Source of the DNA: Paramesorhizobium endophyticum
GTDB taxonomy: Bacteria; Pseudomonadota; Alphaproteobacteria; Rhizobiales; Rhizobiaceae
Assembly (NCBI RefSeq): GCF_014640615.1
Contig: NZ_BMHH01000010.1
Coordinates: 1 to 64,000 of the forward strand
Direction: 5' to 3'
DNA: 64,000 bases
The position numbers and the translations under genes were made by a program. Of this stretch, positions 41,218 through 49,420 are shown piece by piece; within the stretch, counting starts at the first letter, position 1, and each line of letters starts with the position of its first letter. A model generated the notes under the pieces. It was given only the letters and a program-made list of their open reading frames with translations. It had not been told where the DNA came from and did no database searches.

Positions 41218-42471
41218 CTATTGGGCTTTTGCAAAAGACCACAGCTTGGGCTGTCGTGCTATTGCAATAGTATCACGGTTACTCGGCGTCGAGCTTCGTT
41301 TCGTTGTGTTGTACTCGTTCCTGAGATCGAGTTCTCTTTCTTCGACAAGCAGCGATGTAACGCTGTTTAAGTCGGACAACCTTGCGGGTGTTTCATTTGC
41401 AATGGATTTGATAAAGTCATGGTAAGAAATTGCGGCATCTGCGTGTCGGTCTCGAATACGTTTGAGGAAATCTTCCGCTAAACGGTCCCTCATTGCGATA
41501 TTATCGTTGGTTCCAAACCAAAAATCAGGTGCGCCACTTTGATCAATATTCGGATCGAAGCCGAGCATTTCCAGTCCACCATGCCCTTGATGAAGCGATG
41601 TGTTATTAATTAGCCAATGACTGTCCACCATCACATTTCGGGCCTTGAGATGCTGTGAAAGATGCACAAGCCAAAGATCTTTCCTTGCTTCTCGTGAGCG
41701 CAGAAAAAACGGGCTTTGGAAATTTGCGCCGGTGGATTGCGAGATATGCCGAAGTAGGAGGCGCTGGATGGCGTAACGGCCACCCCACTCGCCCTTGAGA
41801 TGTAGGTATTCGTAGATTTGTTCAGGGGTTAGCTCGATAGGCGCTACACGTTGTAGAACTTGAGGTTTGTCGCTCAAATAGTCAATAAGCCATCCCACCG
41901 CAAATGTCAGAATACACTCAGCAGCTGAAAATCGGAGTATCTTTCTGACAGTTTCAAATGTGACATCAGTATAGCCCAATTGATCGAGAAGAAAAATCGA
42001 TCGGCCCACATTATTGCGGGTTCGCTCTTCGATCCGGCGGGAAATTTCCGGGAACACGTCCTCGAATTCGCGGTGATGTAGGAATATCGATCGATCAATT
42101 TTTGCGAGATATCCGGCTTGAACGAGCTCGTTACGCAAAAATTCGATGTGATCCTTTTTGCTGTCAACAAAATGGAACTCGGCATCGATAGAGAGCTTTT
42201 TCGTCCGACCGAGGTTAGCTTGTTGCTCGGCCTTCTCGACGGCCTCTAGAAAGAGGAACGGAGTTCCTTTGATGTACTCTTCGTCTCGAACGAATTTCCC
42301 ACCTCCACAAAAGCCATCCACCAGCGTAATGCGCTGTCGACTTTGTGCTGGATGGACAAGAACGGCTGGAAAATAACTTTCCAAATATTGGGCAATGAGC
42401 TTTAATTTAGCCTGGCTGTGATCATGTAGCGGGGGTGGCGTTGAGCCAATTTTCCAACCAAAGTCTGCGAT
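41218..42471 (-). CDS. tcmP: Three-Cys-motif partner protein TcmP
   Basis: A 417-aa protein of the TcmP family, named as partner of three-Cys-motif proteins such as the one encoded upstream. Methyltransferase-like features are visible: LVDGFCGGGKF resembles a SAM-binding motif I, FHFVDSKKDHIEFL has the acidic residue expected after strand 2, and FLLDQLGYTDV resembles a catalytic D-P-x-G-type loop. Family homology begins upstream of the first ATG (42384): codons encode ADFGWKIGSTPPPLHDHSQA in frame. The only initiator-like codon at the right place is ATC at 42471-42469, 8 nt after a perfect AAGGAG; a TGA lies just upstream. It may therefore start at ATC, or be a start-codon mutant. No catalytic activity is proven. 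Confidence 0.82.
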   Translation of the reverse strand: MADFGWKIGSTPPPLHDHSQAKLKLIAQYLESYFPAVLVHPAQSRQRITLVDGFCGGGKFVRDEEYIKGTPFLFLEAVEKAEQQANLGRTKKLSIDAEFHFVDSKKDHIEFLRNELVQAGYLAKIDRSIFLHHREFEDVFPEISRRIEERTRNNVGRSIFLLDQLGYTDVTFETVRKILRFSAAECILTFAVGWLIDYLSDKPQVLQRVAPIELTPEQIYEYLHLKGEWGGRYAIQRLLLRHISQSTGANFQSPFFLRSREARKDLWLVHLSQHLKARNVMVDSHWLINNTSLHQGHGGLEMLGFDPNIDQSGAPDFWFGTNDNIAMRDRLAEDFLKRIRDRHADAAISYHDFIKSIANETPARLSDLNSVTSLLVEERELDLRNEYNTTKRSSTPSNRDTIAIARQPKLWSFAKAQ

Positions 42472-42524
42472 GAGCGTAACTCCTTCTAATCACAGCAAGA
42501 TTAAGTGGAGTAAGAGCCGATTCG

Positions 42525-43361
42525 TCAAGCTCTCATGCGTTCCTCGCCACTACCTATCCGAGGAAATTCTCTGATAAGTTTGCCATCTAAGAGGCCACCA
42601 CCTTTCCCAAAGGTATCGAGTTCTTTCGCTCTTGTAGGCGACATACCCAGTTCCTGAACGAGCGGGTTATTGTTGATAGCTCCCCATTGCTTATGAAAGA
42701 CCGCGATGTTGAAACGACGACAGTCTGCAATGATATCGCGTGCCCATTGGGCAAGCATGGGCCTAGCGCCGTGGCCGCTTTCCCCACCGCTGATTAGCCA
42801 ATTTGGCTTGGGATCGTCTTCTGCCAAGCGGAGAGGCCCGATTGCCGGCTCATACGATATAAACCAAATCGTTGCTGGAATTTCGGCTAAGAACCGTTTA
42901 CGTTGCTCAAATCGTGTTTGATCTTCGGCTGTAAAGCCCAACCAAACATTCGAATAGCCCTCGGTCCCCCAGTCATCAGGCAGCATTTTGCGAATGTTCT
43001 GAGGGCGCTTAGTTAGGAGCTGCCAGTCCAGCGCGGGCGTGGCTTTGATTACGTCAAAAAGGTCTTTTCGCCATGCCGGGTCAACTTGATTATCGAAGAC
43101 GTCAGCGAGTGACGCACAAAATATCCGCTGCCTGCGCCCGTGCTGTGCTGCGAACTGAGCAGCTTTTTGCTGCCAAATGTGCGGAGCTTTCCAGTAGGCT
43201 TCAGTTGTTCGTTTGCGCGGTGAGTTGCCCCATTTGACCTGCCCTGAGCGTTTTGACCACGCCTCCGCGTAGCAATTATCGCATCCCGGGCTGATGTTGG
43301 TACAGCCTGTCCAAGGATTGAAGGTGTGATCGGTCCATTCAATCGTCGAATTCATGGCCAT
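42525..43361 (-). CDS. DUF5131 (phage Gp37/Gp68) three-cysteine protein
   Basis: A 278-aa protein of the phage Gp37/Gp68, DUF5131 family. The N-terminal motif IEWTDHTFNPWTGCTNISPG then CDNCYAE gives C-x6-C-x2-C, a radical-SAM-like Fe-S cluster motif with atypical spacing. Downstream blocks FCASLADVFD, WQLLTKRPQN, WLGFTAEDQ, FISYEPAIGPL and NWLISGGESG are family hallmarks and suggest a TIM-barrel. AAGGAG lies 7 nt before the ATG. It is the first gene of an operon with tcmP (53-bp gap). The AT-rich 170 bp upstream is probably its promoter region. Such pairs occur in phages and mobile islands; the reaction is unknown. Confidence 0.88.
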   Translation of the reverse strand: MAMNSTIEWTDHTFNPWTGCTNISPGCDNCYAEAWSKRSGQVKWGNSPRKRTTEAYWKAPHIWQQKAAQFAAQHGRRQRIFCASLADVFDNQVDPAWRKDLFDVIKATPALDWQLLTKRPQNIRKMLPDDWGTEGYSNVWLGFTAEDQTRFEQRKRFLAEIPATIWFISYEPAIGPLRLAEDDPKPNWLISGGESGHGARPMLAQWARDIIADCRRFNIAVFHKQWGAINNNPLVQELGMSPTRAKELDTFGKGGGLLDGKLIREFPRIGSGEERMRA

Positions 43362-43530
43362 CGCGCTTCTCCTTGTAGCAAATCAGTCGGCTGTATCTTC
43401 ACTCTCACATCGTTCCAAAAACTTTAAAATCGCCTTCAAAAGTCCTTTAAATGTGCTTTAACATCGAGACCGTGGTCCGCGGGACATGATCACTGTTGAT
43501 TATAGGGCGGCACTTCCATGAACGTAGCCC

Positions 43531-44928
43531 CTATCCGGCCCCCTTCACCCATCTGCCCCGCCTAATCCACCGCCACAGCAGCAGCGCCGACACCACCGCC
43601 AGCCCCAAGAACAACCCCGTCCATATCCCAGCCCCTCCCAGCCCCATATGAAACGCCAGCCAGGCGCCCAGGGGCATTCCTATGCCCCAATAGCCGATGG
43701 CGGCGTAGATCATCGGCATGGTGGTGTCGTGGAGGCCGCGCAAGTTTCCGCTGCCGACTGCTTGCGCGCCGTCGGCGATCTGGAAGAGGGCGGCGAAGGC
43801 GAGGAAGGTGATGGCGTGGCGGATGACGTCCGCATTGTGCGGGTCGTTAAGATCGATGAAGCCGGATATGAGGAGGCGGGGGGCGAGCAGCATCAGCAGC
43901 GCCGTCAGCCCCATGAAGCCTACGCCGAGGGCATAAGCGGTCCAGCCGGTGAGGCGGACGCCTTCCTGATCGCCTGCGCCGAAGAAGCGCCCGACGCGCA
44001 CCGTCGCCGCCTGGCCGAAGCCGAGCGGCACCATGAAGGCGATGCCGCTGATCTGGATGGCGATGGCGTGGGCGGCCAGTTCCGCCGCGCCGATGAGGCC
44101 CATCAGCAGCGCCGCGCCGTTGAAGAGCGCGACTTCGAAGACGACGATCGCCGCAATCGGCAGGCCCAGGCGCATGATCTGCCAGAGGCGCGGCCAGTCG
44201 GCATTCCAGAACCGCCCGAAGAGGCGATAGCGGCGGAATTGCTTTTCCCTGAGCACGACGATGGCAAGGCCGGCGAACATCACAATATTGGAGAGCGTCG
44301 TGGCGAGCCCCGCGCCGACCACGCCCAAAGCCGGGAAGCCCAGCTTGCCGAAGATCAGGCACCAGTCCATGAAGGCGTTGAACGGCACGGCGACGAGCAC
44401 GACAATGGTGGCCCAGCCCGGCCGCTCAAAAGCCGTCACATAGGAGCGCAGGACGATATAGCCATAGAAGGGCAGGATGCTCCATTGCAGCGCGCGCATG
44501 TAGCGGCCCGCCTCATGGGCGAGGTCCGGCTTCTGCCCCATCAGCAGCAATATCTCCTCCGTGTGCCAGAGGATGAGCCAGAGGGGCAGGGAGATCATGA
44601 TCGAAAGCCAGAGACCCTGCCGCACGGTGCGCCTTACCTCGCGCACCGAATGGCGGTTGGTGCCCAGTTCCTTCGCCAGCATGGGCGAGGTGGCGAGCAC
44701 CAGCCCCATGCCGAAGAACATCGGCGTGTAATAAAGGTTCGAGCCCAGCGCGCCGGCGGCAAGCGTATCCGGGCTCAGCCAGCCCATCATCATGACGTCG
44801 GTCGCGGTCATCGCCGTTTGCGCCAGATTGGTGAGGATGATCGGCCAGGCGAGGGTCAGCATGGCGCGGGCTTCTTCCCAGAACGAGTTGGCCTTGAGCA
44901 CGCGCGCTTCGGTAATAGGGGTCATCAT
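43531..44928 (-). CDS. MATE-family multidrug efflux protein (NorM-like)
   Basis: A 465-aa, twelve-TM cation-coupled antiporter. It shows the MATE N-half (MLTLAWPIILTNLAQTAMTATDVMMMGWLSPDTLAAGALG) and the related C-half (IQISGIAFMVPLGFGQAATVRVGRFFGAG). Such pumps export cationic drugs and dyes. Start chosen as the ATG at 44928, since the frame otherwise opens at a TTG two codons earlier; no good Shine-Dalgarno sequence is visible. Confidence 0.93.
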   Translation of the reverse strand: MMTPITEARVLKANSFWEEARAMLTLAWPIILTNLAQTAMTATDVMMMGWLSPDTLAAGALGSNLYYTPMFFGMGLVLATSPMLAKELGTNRHSVREVRRTVRQGLWLSIMISLPLWLILWHTEEILLLMGQKPDLAHEAGRYMRALQWSILPFYGYIVLRSYVTAFERPGWATIVVLVAVPFNAFMDWCLIFGKLGFPALGVVGAGLATTLSNIVMFAGLAIVVLREKQFRRYRLFGRFWNADWPRLWQIMRLGLPIAAIVVFEVALFNGAALLMGLIGAAELAAHAIAIQISGIAFMVPLGFGQAATVRVGRFFGAGDQEGVRLTGWTAYALGVGFMGLTALLMLLAPRLLISGFIDLNDPHNADVIRHAITFLAFAALFQIADGAQAVGSGNLRGLHDTTMPMIYAAIGYWGIGMPLGAWLAFHMGLGGAGIWTGLFLGLAVVSALLLWRWIRRGRWVKGAG

Positions 44929-45016
44929 AGTCAAACCGCAAAAAGCCCGTCAGGGGGACGGGAGAAAACCAGATCGATCGGGTGAGGGTTCCCGGCGGGA
45001 GGGCCGGGCGCCGGGA

Positions 45017-45616
45017 TCAGGCGAGTATCACGCCTCGTTCGCGCATTCGCGCGGTCATAAGGGCCATGGAACCCGAGAAGTCGATGCCGCGGCTGGCGTT
45101 CAGCAGAACGGTCACGCCGAAGCCCTGTTCCACCGCGTCGAGCGCCGAATAGGCGACGCAGAAATCGGTGGCGAGCCCGGCCATGGTGAGGCGCTTTATG
45201 CCGCGCTCGCGCAAGTAACCGCCAAGGCCGGTGGGGGTGATGTGATCGTTCTCGAAGAACGCCGAATAGCTGTCCACTTCCTTGCGAAAGCCCTTGCGTA
45301 TCACAAGCTCCGCCCGGGTCCAGTTGAGGCCGGGGTGGAATTCCGCGCCGTGGCTACCCTGCACGCAATGGCTCGGCCATAGAGTCTGCTCGCCATAGGG
45401 CATTTCGACCGTCTCGAACGCTTGCCGGCCCGGATGGCTGATGGCGAAGCTGGAATGGCCTTCGGGGTGCCAGTCCTGCGTCACGATGACATGGTCGAAC
45501 TCGCGCATGAGGCGGTTGAGTTCGGGCACGATCCCGTCGCCGCCGCTGACAGCCAGCGCGCCGCCGGGGCAGAAATCATTCTGCACATCGATCACAACCA
45601 GCGCTTCCTCGGCCAT
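45017..45616 (-). CDS. pncA: Nicotinamidase / pyrazinamidase
   Basis: Deaminates nicotinamide to nicotinate for NAD salvage, in the cytoplasm. The 199-aa protein shows the isochorismatase-like triad: Asp10 in VIDVQNDF, the Lys in RAELVIRKGF, and the Cys in GLATDFCVAYSALDA. The metal-binding DWHPEGHSSFA is intact. AAGGAGG lies 6 nt before the ATG. Pyrazinamide would be activated by such an enzyme. Confidence 0.95.
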   Translation of the reverse strand: MAEEALVVIDVQNDFCPGGALAVSGGDGIVPELNRLMREFDHVIVTQDWHPEGHSSFAISHPGRQAFETVEMPYGEQTLWPSHCVQGSHGAEFHPGLNWTRAELVIRKGFRKEVDSYSAFFENDHITPTGLGGYLRERGIKRLTMAGLATDFCVAYSALDAVEQGFGVTVLLNASRGIDFSGSMALMTARMRERGVILA

Positions 45617-45786
45617 CCTATCCTCCTTGCGACGCTTATTTTTTTCGAAAAAGAGAGGTGCGCCAGAAACGCCGTTTCGTCAACTGACTGGATGCGCCGG
45701 ACGGATTTTTGCATTGCCATGGGCGGGGAAAGGGAGCTACGACATGCGGCCAGTTTCGAAATGCCCGCATGGGAGGAAAGAACGCC

Positions 45787-46476
45787 ATGAAACGCTCCGA
45801 AATCAACGAAATCATCCGCGAAAGCGACGCCTTCATCCGCTCCTTCGGCTATGTCATGCCGCCTTTCGCCTATTGGTCGCCCGAAGAGATGAAGGCGCGC
45901 ACGGCTGATGATGCGGCGGCGATCCGGGATGCGCGGCTGGGCTGGGACATCACCGATTACGGCCAGGGCAAGTTCGCCGATCTGGGGCTCTTCCTCTTCA
46001 CCACGCGCAACGGCAATGCGGAGGATTTGAAGAAGGGCACCGGCATGCTCTATGCCGAGAAGATCATGATCTCGCGAAAGGACCAGCTTTCGCCGATGCA
46101 CCGCCATATCGTGAAGGCGGAGGACATCATCAATCGCGGTGGCGCGACCCTGACGCTGGAACTCTTCAACTCGCTTCCCGATGGCAGCATCGACGAGGAA
46201 ACGGACGTGACCGTTGCGACCGACGGGCGTCTGCGCACTCTGAAGGCCGGCGGGCTCCTGAAGCTTCAGCCGGGTGAGAGCGTCACGCTGTTGCCGGGCA
46301 ATTGGCATGCCTTCTGGGGCGAGGGGGGCGATGTGCTGATCGGCGAAGTCTCGACGGTCAATGACGATCTGACCGACAACATCTTCCGCGAAAAGATCGG
46401 CCGCTTCTCGACCGTCGAGGAGGATGTCGCGCCTGTGCATCTGCTGGTGTCCGACTACGACAAGTGGCTTGCCTGA
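45787..46476 (+). CDS. D-lyxose/D-mannose ketol-isomerase
   Basis: A 229-aa cupin-fold aldose isomerase of the D-lyxose isomerase family. Recognised from MKRSEINEIIRESDAFIRSFGYVMPPFAYW, DITDYGQGKF, the metal-site segment PMHRHIVKAEDIINRGGATL and PGNWHAFWGEGGDVLIGEVSTVNDDLTDN, where His and Glu residues bind the divalent metal. It interconverts D-lyxose/D-xylulose or D-mannose/D-fructose. GGAGGAAAG precedes the ATG. A terminator follows. Confidence 0.9.
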   Translation: MKRSEINEIIRESDAFIRSFGYVMPPFAYWSPEEMKARTADDAAAIRDARLGWDITDYGQGKFADLGLFLFTTRNGNAEDLKKGTGMLYAEKIMISRKDQLSPMHRHIVKAEDIINRGGATLTLELFNSLPDGSIDEETDVTVATDGRLRTLKAGGLLKLQPGESVTLLPGNWHAFWGEGGDVLIGEVSTVNDDLTDNIFREKIGRFSTVEEDVAPVHLLVSDYDKWLA

Positions 46477-46494
46477 CGGTTTGCCGACATATCG

Positions 46495-46527
46495 AAGCCG
46501 GGTGCCATGCCCGGCTTTTTCTTTTTC
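46495..46527 (+). terminator. Intrinsic terminator after the sugar isomerase
   Basis: AAGCCGGG-TGCCATG-CCCGGCTT followed by TTTCTTTTT; strong GC stem with a T-run, 19 bp after the stop. Confidence 0.85.
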
Positions 46528-46549
46528 AATCTATCTGGAGGAGTTTGCG

Positions 46550-47593
46550 ATGGCATGGGAACCGCGCACTGAGCGCTATGAAACCATGAAATACAATCGG
46601 TGCGGACGCAGCGGCCTGCAGCTGCCGGCGATTTCGCTGGGGCTATGGCACAATTTCGGCGACGACACGCCGCATGCGACGAAGCGGGCGCTCTGCCGCA
46701 CGGCTTTCGATCTGGGCATCAATCATTTCGACCTCGCCAATAATTACGGTCCGCTTCCGGGTTCGGCGGAACTCGCCTTCGGGCAGATCCTGCGCGAGGA
46801 TTTCAGGGGCTATCGCGATGAGCTCATCATCTCGTCGAAGGCGGGCTATCGCATGTGGCCGGGGCCCTATGGCGAATGGGGCAGCCGCAAATATCTCATC
46901 GCCAGCTGCGACCAGAGCCTGAAGCGGCTGGGCGTCGATTATGTCGACATCTTCTATTCCCACCGCTTCGATCCCGAGACGCCGCTGGAGGAAACCATGA
47001 TGGCGCTCGACCATATCGTGCGCTCGGGGCGTGCGCTCTATGTCGGCATCTCCTCCTATAATTCGAAGCGCGCGCGTGAAGCTGCCGCGATTCTGAAAGA
47101 CCTCGGCACGCCCTGCGTCATCCATCAGCCCAGCTATTCCATGATCAATCGCTGGGTGGAGGATGACGGTCTCATCGACACGCTGGAGGAGCTTGGCATC
47201 GGCTCGATCATCTTCTCTCCGCTGGCGCAGGGGATGCTGACGGCGAAATACCTCAAAGGCATTCCGGAGGACAGCAGGGCGGCGCAGGGCAAGTCGCTGC
47301 GGACGGAGTTCCTCAACGACGAGACCCTTGCGCGTATTCGCGGCCTCAACGCCATTGCCGAACGGCGCGGGCAGACGCTGGCACAGATGGCGCTTGCCTG
47401 GGTGCTGCGCGGCGGGCGCGTCACTTCCGCGCTCATCGGCGCGAGCCGCCCGGAGCAGATCGAGGATTGCGTCATGGCGCTGGAGAAGCCGGATTTCACG
47501 GAAGAGGAACTGCGCGAGATCGACGCGCTCGCGCTTGATGCCGACATCAACATCTGGGCCGCTTCGGCGGAACGGGCAGGGCCGGCGCGCTAA
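46550..47593 (+). CDS. Aldo/keto reductase, YghZ-like
   Basis: A 347-aa NADPH-dependent aldo/keto reductase of the AKR14 (YghZ) type. It starts YETMKYNRCGRSGLQLPAIS; catalytic Asp/Tyr lie in FDLANNYGP, Lys in IISSKAGYRMWPGPYGEWGS and His in DIFYSHRFDPETP. YghZ reduces L-glyceraldehyde 3-phosphate and methylglyoxal. GGAGGAG lies before the ATG. A terminator separates it from the isomerase, so co-transcription is only partial at best. Confidence 0.92.
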   Translation: MAWEPRTERYETMKYNRCGRSGLQLPAISLGLWHNFGDDTPHATKRALCRTAFDLGINHFDLANNYGPLPGSAELAFGQILREDFRGYRDELIISSKAGYRMWPGPYGEWGSRKYLIASCDQSLKRLGVDYVDIFYSHRFDPETPLEETMMALDHIVRSGRALYVGISSYNSKRAREAAAILKDLGTPCVIHQPSYSMINRWVEDDGLIDTLEELGIGSIIFSPLAQGMLTAKYLKGIPEDSRAAQGKSLRTEFLNDETLARIRGLNAIAERRGQTLAQMALAWVLRGGRVTSALIGASRPEQIEDCVMALEKPDFTEEELREIDALALDADINIWAASAERAGPAR

Positions 47594-47606
47594 CACTGAT
47601 CATATT

Positions 47607-47640
47607 CAGCCTGCCGCTGGATGAGACCGGTGGCAGGCTG
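47607..47640 (+). terminator. Stem-loop after the aldo/keto reductase
   Basis: CAGCCTGCC / GGCAGGCTG, 9-bp perfect arms with a 16-nt loop. No T-run follows; the parDE operator begins 4 bp later. Confidence 0.5.
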
Positions 47641-47643
47641 ATG

Positions 47644-47676
47644 TTGGCAAAGTTTGCCAAAATATGCCATATTGGC
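47644..47676 (+). promoter_or_regulatory. parDE operator: two overlapping palindromes
   Basis: TTGGCAAA-G-TTTGCCAA at 47644-47660 is a perfect 17-bp palindrome. It overlaps GCCAA-N11-TTGGC at 47656-47676. Both precede the parD ribosome-binding site and are the natural target for autorepression by the RHH antitoxin (inferred). Confidence 0.7.
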
Positions 47677-47693
47677 GGAAAATGGAGGCTGAT

Positions 47694-47945
47694 ATGGCGA
47701 CGATGAATATTTCCCTTCCCGATCCGATGAAGGAATGGGTCGAGGCCCAAGCTGAAACAGGCCGCTATGCCAATGCCAGCGACTATGTGCGGGACTTGAT
47801 CCGGCAGGATCAGGTGCGTAGAGAGAAGATTGCCGTCATGCAGCAGGCTGTGGATGCGGGATTGGCGAGTGGTATCAGCAATAGAACGGTGGATGAGATT
47901 TTTGAAGCAGCGGCGCGGCGCGTCGGAATATCGCGGGATAGTTGA
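47694..47945 (+). CDS. parD: ParD/CopG-type ribbon-helix-helix antitoxin
   Basis: An 83-aa antitoxin: N-terminal RHH (MATMNISLPDPMKEWVEAQAETGRYANASDYVRDLIRQDQ) and a C-terminal toxin-wrapping tail (IAVMQQAVDAGLASGISNRTVDEIFEAAARRV). GGAGG lies 6 nt upstream of the ATG. The toxin gene starts 3 bp after its stop. Confidence 0.92.
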   Translation: MATMNISLPDPMKEWVEAQAETGRYANASDYVRDLIRQDQVRREKIAVMQQAVDAGLASGISNRTVDEIFEAAARRVGISRDS

Positions 47946-47947
47946 TC

Positions 47948-48244
47948 ATGAGGTTTCGTCTTTCGGCGGAAGCGGATGAAAACCTCGACAGTATCGCCGA
48001 ACAGGGAATAAAGCTGTTCGGATATGCACAAGCCAAGCGCTATATTCACGAAATAAAAGCGATTTTCGCGCTGCTCGCTGCCAACCCTCATATGGCGCGT
48101 GAGCGGCATGAGATTTCGCCGCCAGTGCGTGTGCATCCGCACAAAGCGCATCTGATAATTTACCGCATTGAGGAGAATGGCGATGTTCTGATCCTCGCGC
48201 TACGGAACGCCCACGCGGACTGGACGAGCGAGAGTATTCAGTAA
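47948..48244 (+). CDS. parE: ParE/RelE-superfamily toxin
   Basis: A 98-aa toxin with the ParE fold (RFRLSAEADENLDSIAEQGIKLFGYAQAKRYIHEIKAIFALLAANPHMARERHEI ... VHPHKAHLIIYRIEENGDVLILALRNAHADW in separate blocks). ParE proteins poison DNA gyrase; RelE relatives cleave mRNA. Sequence looks intact. ATG 47948 was chosen over TTG 47942, which overlaps the antitoxin stop. Confidence 0.9.
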   Translation: MRFRLSAEADENLDSIAEQGIKLFGYAQAKRYIHEIKAIFALLAANPHMARERHEISPPVRVHPHKAHLIIYRIEENGDVLILALRNAHADWTSESIQ

Positions 48245-48252
48245 GCGAAGCC

Positions 48253-48582
48253 TCAATCCACCTTCGTCACGGATTTCTTCTCGTTGGCGATCAGCCAGAG
48301 ATTCCGGATGTAGATCAGCAGCCCCATGCCCTGGCCGGCGATAAAGACCGGGTCCTGGCGCTGGATGGCGTAGACCAGAAGAAGTGCGCCGCCGCCGAGC
48401 GAGAAGAACCAGAAGGCGACCGGCACGACGCTGCGCTTGGCTTTTTCCGAGGCGACCCATTGGACCACGAAGCGCATGCTGAAACATGCCTGGGCGACGA
48501 ATCCGAGGATGACCCAGGCGTCCAACTGCTTGACGAAGACGTCGTGGAGCCAATCGGCTAGATAGGTAAAAATTTCAACCAT
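48253..48582 (-). CDS. LAB_N domain membrane protein (lipid-A-disaccharide synthase N-terminal-like)
   Basis: A 109-aa protein with three TM helices consisting only of the LAB_N domain (VILGFVAQACFSMRFVVQWVASEKAKRSVVPVAFWFFSLGGGALLLVYAI then RQDPVFIAGQGMGLLIYIRNL). It overlaps the preceding GT2 gene by 8 nt. In relatives the pair stands beside ArnT-like glycosyltransferases and is thought to handle polyprenyl-phosphate-linked sugars for lipid A. That third gene is not adjacent here. Confidence 0.9.
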   Translation of the reverse strand: MVEIFTYLADWLHDVFVKQLDAWVILGFVAQACFSMRFVVQWVASEKAKRSVVPVAFWFFSLGGGALLLVYAIQRQDPVFIAGQGMGLLIYIRNLWLIANEKKSVTKVD

Positions 48583-49294
48583 TGGTGATTTCCGTCACGC
48601 GAGGCACGGTTTTGCGGCGGCGGCGCAGCCACCACACGCCATAGAGATCAAGCACGCCGCGCGCCGCGCGGTCGAGAATGCCGTAATTGGATTTGCCGTG
48701 GCGGCGCTCGCGGTCAACCACATCGACATGGACGACGCCGTATCCTTCCCGGATCACCAGCGCGGGCAGATAACGGTGCCAGCCGTCGAAGAAGGGCAAT
48801 TGCCGGAAGAGGCTGGTATGCACCGCCTTGAGGCCGCAGCCGGAATCGCGGGTGTTGTCGTTGAGGATCGCGCCGCGCAGATTGTTGGCGAGGCGGGATG
48901 AGATTTGCTTGAGCTTCGTGTCGGTGCGCTTCAGGCGCTGCCCGGCGGCGATGCCGACAGATGGGCCGGCCTTGATGAGCGCATCGGCAAGCTGCGGCAG
49001 ATAGGCGGGGTTGTTCTGGCCGTCGCCGTCCATGGTCACGACGATATCGCCCCGGGCCGCGAAGACGCCGGAGCGTACGGCGGCGCTCTGTCCGGCGGAG
49101 CGATCATGACGGATGTGGCGCAGCGGCAGTCCGGCCTCGATGCGCTTTGCCAGAACATCGCCGGTCGCGTCGGTGGAGCCATCGTCCACGACGATCACCT
49201 CATAGGCGCGGCCCTGCATGGCGGCGTCCACCTCGTCGAGCAGGAAGGCGAGATTGTCGGCTTCGTTCCGGCAGGGAATGACCACCGAGATCAT
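48575..49294 (-). CDS. GT2 polyprenyl-phosphate glycosyltransferase (DPM1/ArnC-like)
   Basis: A 239-aa cytoplasmic glycosyltransferase family 2 enzyme. The GT-A motifs are MISVVIPCRNEADNLAFLLDEV, VVDDGSTDATG, TMDGDGQNNPAYLPQL (DxD) and DSGCGLKAVHTSLF. It lacks the C-terminal TM helices of ArnC and is closer to dolichyl-phosphate mannose synthase, so it would charge a polyprenyl phosphate with a sugar. The start at 49294 was chosen because it begins MISVVIP; Shine-Dalgarno weak. Coupled to the LAB_N gene. Confidence 0.9.
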   Translation of the reverse strand: MISVVIPCRNEADNLAFLLDEVDAAMQGRAYEVIVVDDGSTDATGDVLAKRIEAGLPLRHIRHDRSAGQSAAVRSGVFAARGDIVVTMDGDGQNNPAYLPQLADALIKAGPSVGIAAGQRLKRTDTKLKQISSRLANNLRGAILNDNTRDSGCGLKAVHTSLFRQLPFFDGWHRYLPALVIREGYGVVHVDVVDRERRHGKSNYGILDRAARGVLDLYGVWWLRRRRKTVPRVTEITNG

Positions 49295-49420
49295 CGTTTC
49301 AGTCAAATTCCAAATCCTTCGGGATGCGGGCGCAGGTGCCGCCCAGCCGAACAATGCGCGGGTGAATAGCACCGAAAATGACGCATTGCCACAGAAGAAG
49401 TTGGGATGAGAGCAGGAGTC

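Noticed and set aside
41218-42384. Short form of TcmP starting at the first ATG
   Set aside because: Not excluded, but it omits about 29 upstream codons that look like family N-terminus and leaves the perfect AAGGAG unused.
41160-43540. Attachment-site direct repeat of the tRNA 3' end flanking the DUF5131-tcmP operon
   Set aside because: I looked for GGTTCGAGTCCTGC beyond 43361 and found no copy; there is also no integrase, so insertion by site-specific recombination is not supported.
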